This document shows, in pieces, positions 1-8,166 of a stretch of 64,000 nt of DNA. The DNA comes from Syngnathus acus. Lineage: Eukaryota > Chordata > Actinopteri > Syngnathiformes > Syngnathidae. A program made the translations under genes and the position numbers. Every line of letters starts with the position of its first letter. The first letter of the stretch is position 1. The notes below the pieces were generated by a model. The model was not told where the DNA came from. It did not search any database and saw only the letters and a list, made by a program, of their open reading frames with translations. The stretch spans positions 11,361,956 to 11,425,955 of the forward strand of contig NC_051095.1 of the NCBI RefSeq assembly GCF_901709675.1, written 5' to 3'.

Positions 1-78
1 GGCGATCGCTCTGCTTTCACTTCGAGTCATTCTTATCCGTTCAGTATTTCCTACGGCGCGCGTTGGGTAAGTACAAAA
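1..78. other. Flank of the foldback element
   Basis: Short single-copy-looking sequence to the left of the large inverted-repeat element. No gene, splice site or repeat is recognisable in it. Confidence 0.4.
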
Positions 79-80
79 TA

Positions 81-998
81 GTGTTGGCTCGTGAGTGAAC
101 GATTCGTTCACAAAAACGATTTTATTTCAGTGAACGAGAGTGAACGACTCACTTCCTAAAGTGATTCGTTCTTTTTTCAGTTCATATGACTTCAACCAGT
201 AGGTGTCGGTAATGCGCATTGAAGCTGGTGCCATCCGCCGTAAAACAAAACGAAGAAGAAAATGACGTAACTTCCCTGGACGAGCCAGTGAGGAGTGATT
301 TGCATTTCCAGTTCATCGCGAGAACGGGTCAGTGAGGGAACGAATCCTGACTTTCCCGATCGCGAACGAGTTAATGGGTGAACTGCCTTCCCGTGCGTCA
401 ACGGATCAGTCAGTGAACGTGTTGCGTCTCCTGGGGTGAACTATGTAAGCCAGAATGTAGATTTACGATTTGCCAAGGAAAGAAAGAACCACTCACTGAA
501 ACACCCCTTCTTTTATGCACGTTTTCTCCAAGATAACGGCTAATTTTATTGCATGAAGGGATGCGCCGTTATGCAACAACGGGGAGATTATGCCTCTCTT
601 TGGATAATCTTGATTTTATAACACTTTAGTAGTTTTTAAATAACATGTATGCATATATACGCCTAAATATTGTTATCCAGTATATCTACTGCAATTTCAC
701 ATTAGATTGCTGGTTTGAAATTTACTTTTAATATTATTATTATTATTATTTTTAAATAAACATTTATATTAAAACTTGTCTGGTGTTTTATTCCTTGTTT
801 TTATATTCGCCAATTAAAACATAAAAATCAGACATTTGGTTAACTGCTTTATATGAAAATATGTGTTTTACTTTGTTATAACGGATTTTTTTCAACCTTT
901 TATTCAAACACAACCACATTCGGTATAATAACACCATCAACTACAATCCAACAAATACAAAATTAAAACATCAATGTCGGCATAACGTGTGTCGGCTG
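81..998 (+). repeat. Left outer inverted arm
   Basis: Begins with the terminal repeat and runs to about 998 (ending in GTCGGCTG). Its reverse complement is found at 8164-7720 and then 4541-4060. Compared with the right arm it lacks about 39 bp near 880 (right-arm equivalent about 4183-4222), so the arms have begun to diverge by indels while most of the sequence stays nearly identical. The apparent 69-aa ORF at 192-401 has no coding character. Confidence 0.75.
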
Positions 999-1020
999 CG
1001 TACCTAATGGAGTGTCAGAG

Positions 1021-1077
1021 TGACGTCACAGATCAAACAGCCAATCAGAAAGTGGGGGTGAGGGCGGGTGTGGTACT
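1021..1077 (+). promoter_or_regulatory. CRE + CCAAT + GC/CACCC-box module
   Basis: Starts with a perfect CRE palindrome TGACGTCA (1021-1028). CCAATCAG and then GAGGGCGGGTGTGG follow within 60 bp. Further copies carry perfect CREs at 1178-1185, 3427-3434 and 3966-3973. A degenerate copy lies at about 1682-1740, with TGATGTCA in place of the CRE. Copies on the two arms face each other. This is a motif-level reading; promoter activity is not shown by sequence alone. Confidence 0.4.
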
Positions 1078-1486
1078 TTTCACTTTCCGTGAAGCTTTGA
1101 CCGTGATTTTTCCCTAATGAAGTGGCCTGTGATTAGGTACACCTGAAAATGGCGGTGTACCTAATAGAGTGTCCGAGTGACGTCACAGATCAAAAAGCCA
1201 ATCAGGAGGTGGGGATGAGGGCGGGTGTGGCATTTTTCACTTTCACTTAAGCTTTTTCCCTAATGAAGTGGCCTGTGATTAGGTACACCTCATGGACACT
1301 TCAATAGGTACACTACACGAGGTAAAAATAAAAAAAAAGAATAAATGAATAAATAAGAAAGTGTAGCGAACGATTCGGTGAACGATTCTTTTGAACAAAT
1401 CTTTTGAGTGAACCGATTCAAAAGATTCAGTTCACTTAAAACTGGACTGCACATGACTAGTACAAAAGAGTGCAGACGGACAATGG

Positions 1487-1566
1487 TTGCCAGGTCGAAA
1501 GAGCCGACTGGTTAGTGACGCGGGCTCTTGCTTGATAAGAACCTGGTTCGATCCCAGGTGTGAGCA
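1487..1566 (+). repeat. tRNA-like (Pol III promoter-like) segment, left copy
   Basis: The segment contains an A-box-like stretch (AGCCGACTGGTTAG near 1502-1515) and a B box, GGTTCGATCCC, at 1545-1555. The T arm is intact: CCTGG, a 7-nt loop TTCGATC, then CCAGG. There is no acceptor stem that pairs with the 3' GGTGTGAGC, so it is not a working tRNA gene. It is best read as tRNA-derived sequence such as a SINE head captured by the element. An inverted copy lies at about 3577-3660. Confidence 0.5.
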
Positions 1567-1740
1567 TATGCCTCAATGAACTTTTAGAATTGGGACCTCG
1601 CTTTGTATGCGTACGCATATGCAAACACATGCAAGTATTTATGTGTAAATACATAAGGTGGCCCCACGCCCAAGTGAAAAGTGCCACACCCGCCCTCACC
1701 CCCACTTTCTGATTGGCTGGTCGGTCTGTGATGTCAATTG

Positions 1741-3349
1741 GACACTCCATTAGGTACACCGCCATTTTCAAGTGTACCTAATAACAGGCCACTTTATTAG
1801 GGAAATATCATGGTCAAAGGTCACAGGTGTCAAGCTCTAGTCCTCGGGGCCGCGTTCCAACATGCTTTCCAAGTTACCCTCATTAAACACACCTGCGTGA
1901 AAAGATTTTGGTCATTTTCACGTTCTGCAGGAGCTAAAACTTTTCACGTAGGTGCGCTTAATGAGGGAATCAGACGGACACTCCATTAGGTACACCGCCA
2001 TTTTCAAGTGTACCTAATAACAGGCCACTTTATCAGGGAAATATCATGGTCAAAGGTCACAGGTGTCAAGCTCTAGTCCTCGGGGCCGCGTTCCGACATG
2101 TTTTCCAAGTGACCCTCGTTAAGCGCACCTGCGTGAAAAGTTTTTGGTCACTTTCACGTTCCGCAGGAGCTAAAACTTTTCACGCAGGTGCACTTAACGA
2201 GGGAATCACACGGACACTCCATTAGGTACACCGCCATTTTCAAGTGTACCTAATAACAGGCCACTTTATGAGGGAAATATCATGGTCAAAGGTCACAGGT
2301 GTCAAGCTCTAGTCCACGGGGCCGCGTTCCAATATGCTTTTCAAGTTACCCTCGTTAAACACACCTGCGTGAAAAGATTTTGGTCACTTTCACGTTCTGC
2401 AGGAGCTAAAACTTTTCACGCAGGTGCGCTTAACGAGGGAATCACACGGACACTCCATTAGGTACACCGCCATTTTCAAGTGTACCTAATAACAGGCCAC
2501 TTTATGAGGGAAATATCATGGTCAAAGGTCACAGGTGTCAAGCTCTAGTCCTCGGGGCCGCGTTCCAATATGCTTTTCAAGTTACCCTCGTTAAACACAC
2601 CTGCGTGAAAAGATTTTGGTCATTTTCACGTTCTGCAGGAGCTAAAACTTTTCACGCAGGTGCGCTTAACGAGGGAATCACACGGACACTCCATTAGGTA
2701 CACCGCCATTTTCAAGTGTACCTAATAACAGGCCACTTTATTAGGGAAATATCATGGTCAAAGGTCACAGGTGTCAAGCGCTAGTCCTCGGGGCCGCGTT
2801 CCAATATGCTTTCCAAGTTACCCTCGTTAAACACACCTGCGTGAAAAGATTTTGGTCATTTTCACGTTCTGCAGGAGCTAAAACTTTTCACGCAGGTGCG
2901 CTTAACGAGGGAATCAGACGGACACTCCATTAGGTACACCGCCATTTTCAAGTGTACCTAATAACAGGCCACTTTATTAGGGAAATATCATGGTCAAAGG
3001 TCACAGGTGTCAAGCTCTAGTCCTCGGGGCCGCGTTCCGACAAGTTTTCCAAGTGACCCTCGTTAAGCGCACCTGCGTGAAAAGTTTTTGGTCACTTTCA
3101 CGTTCCGCAGGAGCTAAAACTTTTCACGCAGGTGCACTTAACGAGGGAATCACACAGACACTCCATTAGGTACACCGCCATTTTCAAGTGTACCGAATAA
3201 CAGGCCACTTTATTAGGGAAATATCATGGTCAAAGGTCACAGGTGTCAAGCTCTAGTCCTCGGGGCCGCGTTCCAATATGTTTTCCAAGTTACCCTTGTT
3301 AAACACACCTGCGTGAAAAGATTTAGTTCATTTTCACGTTCTGCAGGAG
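1741..3349 (+). repeat. 236-bp tandem repeat array, about 6.8 units
   Basis: The phrase GACACTCCATTAGGTACACC begins at 1741, 1977, 2213, 2449, 2685 and 2921, and with one change near 3157. Every spacing is exactly 236 bp. The last unit breaks off near 3349 and runs into the right inner arm. Each unit contains CGCCATTTTCAAGTG, a DR1-like TGGTCAAAGGTCA, the phrase TCAAGCTCTAGTCCTCGGGG (a theme I associate with fish hAT-like MITEs), and a hairpin with about 27-30 bp arms (CTCGTTAAGCGCACCTGCGTG against its complement). Units differ by scattered substitutions and fall into at least two variants. Confidence 0.9.
1811..1823 (+). promoter_or_regulatory. DR1-like nuclear receptor site (first of seven)
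   Basis: TGGTCAAAGGTCA is one substitution from the ideal direct repeat of AGGTCA with 1-nt spacing, the class bound by RXR heterodimers, HNF4 and COUP-TF. Identical copies start at 2047, 2283, 2519, 2755, 2991 and 3227, one per 236-bp unit. Motif match only; no evidence of function. Confidence 0.35.
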
Positions 3350-3351
3350 AT

Positions 3352-4009
3352 ATGATATTTCCCGAATAAAGTGGCCTGTTATTAGGTACACTTGAAAATG
3401 GCGGTGTACCTAATGGAGTGTCCGAGTGACGTCACAGATCAACCAGCCAATCAGAAAGTGGGGGTGAGGGCGGGTGTGGCACTTTTCACTTTATTTACAC
3501 ATAAATACTTGCATTTGTTTGCAGATGCGTCCGCTTACAAAGCGAGGTTCCAATTCTAAAAGTTCATTTAGACATATGCTCACACCGGGGTTCGAACCAA
3601 AGTCCTTACCGAGCAAGAGCCCATGTCACTAACCAGTCGGCTATTTCGACCTGGCAACCCTTGTCCGTCTGCACTCTTTTGTACTAGTGATGTGCAGTCC
3701 AGTTTTCAGTGAACTGAATCTTTCGAATCAGTTCACTCAAAAGATTTGTTCAAAAGAATCGTTCACCGAATCGTTCGCTACACTTTCTTATTTATTTATT
3801 TATTCTTTTTTAATTTTTTTTTTTTTTACCTTGTGTAGTGTACCTATTGAAGTGTCCATGAGGTGTACCTAATCACAGGCCACTTCATTAGGGAAAAAGC
3901 TTAAATGAAAGAAAAAAGTGCCACACCCGCCCTCACCCCCACTTTCTGATTGGCTCTATGATCTGTGACGTCATTCGGACACTCTGTTAGGTACACCGCC
4001 ATTTTCAGG
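3352..4009 (-). repeat. Right inner inverted arm
   Basis: Reverse complement of most of 999-1812. It includes an inverted copy of the tRNA-like segment and two CRE/CCAAT/GC-box modules. An A/T-rich stretch at about 3785-3830 has a longer T run than the matching A run in the left arm. Confidence 0.7.
3577..3660 (-). repeat. tRNA-like (Pol III promoter-like) segment, right copy
   Basis: Inverted counterpart of the segment at 1487-1566. On the minus strand it reads TAGCCGACTGGTTAG (A-box-like) followed by GGTTCGAACCCC (perfect B-box core). Pairing of the acceptor stem cannot be made, so it is classed as a tRNA relic. Confidence 0.5.
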
Positions 4010-4059
4010 TTCGTTCGCGAAGATTCACGAGTGAGTGACGGACAGCGTTGCTGCTATAC

Positions 4060-4541
4060 CAGCCGACACACGTTATGCCGATATTGATGTTTTAATTTTG
4101 TATTTGTTGGATTGTAGTTGATGGAGTTATTATACCGAATGTGTTTGTGTTTGAATAAAAGGTTGAAAAAAAATCCGTTATGCCGACATTTGTTATTTTG
4201 GGGGACACTAACTCCTATAACAACGTAAAACACATATTGTCATATAAAGCAGTTAACCAAATGTCTGATTTTTATGTTTTAATTGGCGAATATAAAAACA
4301 AGGAATAAAACACCAGACAAGTTTTAACATAAATGTTTATTTAAAAATAATAATAACAATATTAAAAGTAAATTTCAAGCCAGCAATCTAATATGAAATT
4401 GCAGTAGATATACTGGATAACAATATTTAGGCGTATATATGCATACACATTATTTAAAAACTACTATAAGTGTTGTAAAATCAAGATTACGCAAAGAGAA
4501 GCATAATCTCCCCGTTGTTGTATAACGGCGCATCCCTTCAT
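4060..4541 (-). repeat. Right outer inverted arm, proximal part
   Basis: Reverse complement of about 553-998. The 50 bp between this arm and the inner arm (4010-4059) has no counterpart on the left. That spacer contains TTCGTTCGCGAAGATTCACG, which resembles the subterminal motifs of the outer ends. Confidence 0.7.
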
Positions 4542-4736
4542 TCAAGATTCAAGAGTTTTTATTCGCCATGTTTGAGCGTGCCAAACAAGGAATTTGACTT
4601 CGGTAAAACACACCCTCTGTTCAACATATAGGTGACTAACAACACTCAGGACATGTGAATAATGGCAAAAACAGTGTAGACAAATTCAAAAGGTGTGAAG
4701 AGCAGGATGTTATTGCACAGTAATGCCTCTGAGACT
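4542..4736 (-). other. LINE 3' UTR and TTGAATC tail
   Basis: Follows the TAG stop of the LINE ORF. It contains AATAAA and ends in two TTGAATC-type repeats at the junction with target DNA. The same 3' region ends in about four such repeats in the truncated copy near 47165-47193, so tail length varies between copies. Confidence 0.8.
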
Positions 4737-7715
4737 CTATGAGTGGTGTGAGTTCATCAGAGCAACAGCCTGGGGGAAGAAGCTGTCTCGGTGTCTGCTG
4801 GTTTTGGCGTACCGAGCTCTATAACGCCGTCCGGAGGGGAGTAGTTCAAACAGACTGCAACCTGGGTGAGAAGGGTCTGTAGAGATGTTCCTTGCACGTT
4901 TCCTGGTCCTGGACAGGTACAAGTCTTGGATAGAAGGGAGGTTGATTCCAATGATCTTTTCTGCAGTCCTGATTGTCCGTTGCAGTCTGTGCTTGTCTTG
5001 TTTGGAGGCTGATCCAAACCAGACAGTGATGGAGGTGCAGAGGACAGACTGGATGATGGCAGTGTAGAAGGTCTTCAGAAGCTCTCGCGGCAGGTTGAAC
5101 TTCTTGAGCTGTCTCAGGAAGTACAGCCTCTGCTGGGCCTTCTTCCGGACAGAGTCTATGTGGCCGGTCCATTTCAGGTCCCGAGAGATTGTGGTTCCCA
5201 GGAACTTGAAGGTGTCTGTGGAGAGAATAGTATTACTGCGGATAGTGAGGGGTAAAAGTGGTGAAGGGTCTCGCCTGAAATCCACTGTCATCTCCACGGT
5301 CTTGAGCGGGTTCAGCTCCAGATGGTTTTGGTTGCACCAGTGGACCAGCCGCTCCACCTCCTGTCTGTACGCAGTCTCATCACCGTCCTGGATCAGTCCG
5401 ATGAGAGTGGTGTCGTCTGCATACTTCAGGAGCTTCACAGGAGAGTCATCTGAGGAGAAATCATTGGTGTAGAGAGAGAAGAGCAGTGGGGAGAGGACGC
5501 ACCCCTGAGGGGCTCCAGTATTGGTGGTCCGGGTGTCAGATGTGATGCCCCCCAGCCTCACACGCTGTCTCCTGTTGGTCAGGAAGCTGGTGATCCACTG
5601 ACAGGTGGGGGCAGGCACCGCAAGCTGGATGAGCTTCTGTTGGAGGATGTCAGGAGCGATGGTGTTGAACGCCGAGCTGAAGTCCACGAACAGGATCCTG
5701 GCGTACGTCCCTGGAGTGTCCAGGTGGTGCAGGATGTAGTGCAGTCCCATGTTGACCGCATCATCCACTGACCTGTTTGCCCGGTAGGCAAACTGGAGGG
5801 GGTCAAGCAGGGGGCCCGTGACCTCCTTCAGGTGGTTCAGCACTAACCTCTCGAAAGATTTCATGACCACAGATGTCAGTGCGACGGGTCTATAGTCATT
5901 CAAACCTGTGATGGCGGGCTTCTTGGCCACTGGAACGATGGTGGAGCTCTTGAAGCACGAGGGCACCTCACACAGCTCCAGAGAACGGTTGAAGATCCGT
6001 GCAAAGGTGGGCGCCAGCTGTTCAGCGCAGACTTTCAAGCAGGAAGGTGACACGCCGTCTGGGCCCGGTGCCTTCCTGGTCTTTTGTCTCCGGAACATCT
6101 GGCGCACTTCCTCCTCGCGGACCTGGAGTGCGGGCGCGGCCTCTGCAAGAGAGAGAGTGGGTGACAACGATGATAGAGGTGTGGACAGAGCAGTTGTGGG
6201 GAGAGGTGAGTATGTAGATTGTGCTGCAGGAAGTCCCGTTGTGTGGGAGGACCGATCAAACCTGCAGTAGAACTTATTCAGCTGGTCAGCAAGCCTTGGG
6301 CTCTCCACAGGACGGGGGGTTCGTTTCTTGTAGCCCGTGATGCTCTGCAGACCTTTCCACACTGTTGAGGGATCAGGATTGGCAGAGAGGTGTCTCTTCA
6401 GGTTCTCCCCGTAACACCTCTTGGCTTTCCTGACCTCTCGGTTCAGTGTGTTTGTGGTCTGCCTGAACAGGTCGCGGTCGCCGCTCCTGAAGGCCTCCTC
6501 CTTGACTTTGCGCAACCTCCTGAGGTTCGGTGTAAACCAAGGTTTGTCGTTGTTGTACGTGCAGAAGGTCTTAGTCTGCACACACAGATCCTCACAAAAA
6601 CTGATGTATGATGTGACAGTGTCAGTGAGTTCATGCAAGTCTGAAGTTGCAGCTTCGAAAGCTCCCCAATCGGTGCAGTCAAAGCAGGCTTGGAGGTCCT
6701 GCCTTGACTCCACTGTCCACTTCCTCACAGTCCTCACCACAGGCTTAGAAGTTTTTAGTTTCTGCCTGTAGGCCGGGATCAGATGAACTAGACAGTGGTC
6801 CGAGAGTCCTAAAGCTGCACGAGCCGCAGAGTGGTATGCATCCTTGATCACGGTGTAGCAGTGGTCCAGAGTCTGTGCCCCTCTGGTGGGACACGTTACG
6901 TGCTGTTTGTATCTGGGGAGTTCGTGTGCGAGGTTCGCCCTGTTAAGATCACCCAGAACAATGATTAGTGAGTTTGGTAGAAGTTTCTCCATGTCTGTTA
7001 CCTGGTCAGCCAGCATCTGCGTGGCTTCACTCGCACGTGCGTGTGGTGGGATGTAAACAGCCGCCATGACGATCGAGGAGAACTCCCGTGGTGAATAGAA
7101 CGGCCGGCAGTTTATGAAAAGTGTTTCTAGGAGAGGGCTGCAAAACTCTTTCAACACCGTGACATCAGTACACCAACGTTCATTAATGTAGAAACAGAGA
7201 CCACCTCCCTTTGATTTTCCGGAGAGCTCCGCGCTGCGATCTGCTCGCGTTAGCCTGAAGCCCGCTAGCTCCACGGCGTGGTGGGGCGTTCGTTCGCTGA
7301 GCCACGTTTCCACAAAGCACAGCGCGGCGGATCTGCTGAAGTCCGTGTTCCTTGAAGTGAGGAGCAGCAGTTCGTCCATCTTGTTCGCCAGGGAGCGGAC
7401 ATTCGCCAGATGAATTGACGGTAGGGCAGAACGGAACCCTCTCTGCCTCAGCCTTACGAGTGCTCCCGCTCGTTTTCCGCGCCGCCGTCGTCGTGCTAGC
7501 TTGTACAGCACCGCCGCTCCGGCTAGAATCTCCGACAAACAGTCTGAATCGAAGAGAACAGGAGAGAAAATACCAGAAGAAGACTGTCCGATGTTTAACA
7601 GCGCTTCTCTAGTAAAAGTGATCCGGGATGGACAGCAGAGGACACAGAAAACACACAAAATAAGACAAATAAACAGAGAGCGACTCACCGTGGCTGCCAT
7701 CCGCGGCGCCATCAT
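4737..7715 (-). CDS. LINE ORF: AP endonuclease and reverse transcriptase
   Basis: Counted from the first ATG (7715-7713) this is 992 aa with no internal stop. An extension to 7727 would need a TTG start lying in the target DNA, so I do not use it. A basic stretch (RRRRRGKR) lies near residue 78. The APE-type endonuclease covers about residues 100-315: NVRSL (N105), ETWL (E136), GDLN (D256, N258), LDH (D284) and SDH (305-307), so the catalytic set looks complete. The reverse transcriptase covers about 540-800: APGPDG (549-554), YRPVAL (608-613), FVDFSSAF (D678), APQG (735-738) and the catalytic YADD (765-768). The C-terminus has the LLPSGRRYR motif typical of fish CR1/L2/Rex1 LINEs. The protein would nick target DNA and copy the LINE RNA by target-primed reverse transcription. 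The hydrophobic N-terminus ([15 protein letters not shown]) is unexplained. There is no separate ORF1 in the copy. Confidence 0.9.
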   Translation of the reverse strand: MMAPRMAATVSRSLFICLILCVFCVLCCPSRITFTREALLNIGQSSSGIFSPVLFDSDCLSEILAGAAVLYKLARRRRRGKRAGALVRLRQRGFRSALPSIHLANVRSLANKMDELLLLTSRNTDFSRSAALCFVETWLSERTPHHAVELAGFRLTRADRSAELSGKSKGGGLCFYINERWCTDVTVLKEFCSPLLETLFINCRPFYSPREFSSIVMAAVYIPPHARASEATQMLADQVTDMEKLLPNSLIIVLGDLNRANLAHELPRYKQHVTCPTRGAQTLDHCYTVIKDAYHSAARAALGLSDHCLVHLIPAYRQKLKTSKPVVRTVRKWTVESRQDLQACFDCTDWGAFEAATSDLHELTDTVTSYISFCEDLCVQTKTFCTYNNDKPWFTPNLRRLRKVKEEAFRSGDRDLFRQTTNTLNREVRKAKRCYGENLKRHLSANPDPSTVWKGLQSITGYKKRTPRPVESPRLADQLNKFYCRFDRSSHTTGLPAAQSTYSPLPTTALSTPLSSLSPTLSLAEAAPALQVREEEVRQMFRRQKTRKAPGPDGVSPSCLKVCAEQLAPTFARIFNRSLELCEVPSCFKSSTIVPVAKKPAITGLNDYRPVALTSVVMKSFERLVLNHLKEVTGPLLDPLQFAYRANRSVDDAVNMGLHYILHHLDTPGTYARILFVDFSSAFNTIAPDILQQKLIQLAVPAPTCQWITSFLTNRRQRVRLGGITSDTRTTNTGAPQGCVLSPLLFSLYTNDFSSDDSPVKLLKYADDTTLIGLIQDGDETAYRQEVERLVHWCNQNHLELNPLKTVEMTVDFRRDPSPLLPLTIRSNTILSTDTFKFLGTTISRDLKWTGHIDSVRKKAQQRLYFLRQLKKFNLPRELLKTFYTAIIQSVLCTSITVWFGSASKQDKHRLQRTIRTAEKIIGINLPSIQDLYLSRTRKRARNISTDPSHPGCSLFELLPSGRRYRARYAKTSRHRDSFFPQAVALMNSHHS

Positions 7716-7719
7716 GACG

Positions 7720-8164
7720 TCATGCAATAAAGTTAGCCGTTATCTTGGAGAAAACGTACATAAAAGAAGTGGTGTTTCAGTGAGTGGTTCTTTCTTTCCT
7801 TGGCAAATCGTAAATCTACATTCTGGCTTACATAGTTCACCCCAGGAGACGCAACACGTTCACTGACTGATGCACGGGAAGGCAGTTCACCCATTAACTC
7901 GTTAGGATTCGTTCCCTCACTGATCCGTTCTCGCGATGAACTGGAAATGCAAATCACTCCTCACTGACTCGTTCAGGGAAGTTACGTCATTTTCTTCTTC
8001 GTTTTGTTTTATGGCGAGATGACACCAGCTTCAATGTGCATTACCGACACCTACTGGTTGAAGTCATACGAACTGAAAAAAGAACGAATCACTTTAGGAA
8101 GTGATTCGTTCACTGAAAAAATAAATCGTTCTTTTGAACGAATCGTTCACTCACGAGCCAACAC
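7720..8164 (-). repeat. Right outer inverted arm, distal part
   Basis: Reverse complement of 81 to about 553. It ends in the perfect terminal repeat. The arm continues on the other side of the LINE at about 4060-4541. The predicted 74-aa minus-strand ORF here is only the arm sequence and is not proposed as a gene. Confidence 0.75.
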
Positions 8165-8166
8165 TA

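Larger units (their letters stand above)
999..1812 (+). repeat. Left inner inverted arm
   Basis: Contains GTACCTAATGGAGTGTC-type sequence, CRE/CCAAT/GC-box modules, GAACGATTC-rich DNA (1365-1440) and a tRNA-like segment. It is matched in inverted orientation by 3352-4009. Its beginning is tandemly duplicated: about 999-1150 and 1151-1300 share the module, which makes this arm longer than its partner. Confidence 0.7.
4542..7719 (-). mobile_element. Near full-length LINE (CR1/L2/Rex1-like non-LTR retrotransposon)
   Basis: Minus-strand element of about 3.18 kb inserted in the right arm of the foldback element. Flanking TCAT (4538-4541 and 7720-7723) is a short target duplication: the matching left arm has a single CTTCATGCAATAAA at this point, giving the empty site. 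The 5' end is a few bases before the first ATG, so there is almost no 5' UTR. The 3' UTR is about 195 nt (4542-4736), includes AATAAA, and ends in TTGAATC-type repeats rather than poly(A). The ORF is intact. A 5'-truncated copy whose common region looks essentially identical sits at 46750-47195, pointing to recent activity. Clade assignment is from ORF style and tail; phylogeny would be needed to separate L2 from Rex1. Confidence 0.88.
81..8164. mobile_element. Large nested foldback (inverted-repeat) DNA element
   Basis: The two ends are perfect inverted repeats over at least 20 bp: 81-100 reads GTGTTGGCTCGTGAGTGAAC and 8145-8164 is its exact reverse complement. Both ends are flanked by TA (79-80 and 8165-8166), which fits a TA target duplication but is ambiguous because TA is self-complementary. 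The left arm (81 to about 998) pairs with the right arm, which is split in two (about 4060-4541 and 7720-8164) by a LINE. Inside lie a second pair of inverted arms (about 999-1812 and 3352-4009) and a tandem array (1741-3349). Subterminal DNA is rich in GAACGAATC-like motifs. No transposase ORF is visible, so the element is non-autonomous. A Tc1/mariner-type mobiliser is possible from the TA flank, but the superfamily is unassigned. Without the LINE it would be about 4.9 kb. Confidence 0.8.

Noticed and set aside
192-401. 69-codon minus ORF in the left arm, and its 74-codon partner at 7733-7957
   Set aside because: Both lie in the terminal inverted arms. The reading frames are not preserved between the two copies, so no coding constraint is seen.
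1487-1566. Functional tRNA gene
   Set aside because: B box and T arm are good but no acceptor stem pairs and the D-arm region is irregular. It lies in a repeated, mirrored arm.
1741-3349. CRISPR array
   Set aside because: 236-bp units without short repeat/spacer alternation, in vertebrate DNA. It is a tandem satellite.
5095-6771. Several plus-strand ORFs of 60-125 codons
   Set aside because: Antisense shadows of the LINE ORF.
7716-7727. Upstream extension of the LINE ORF to 7727
   Set aside because: It begins at TTG and lies in the target-site duplication and outer element; the first ATG is at 7715.
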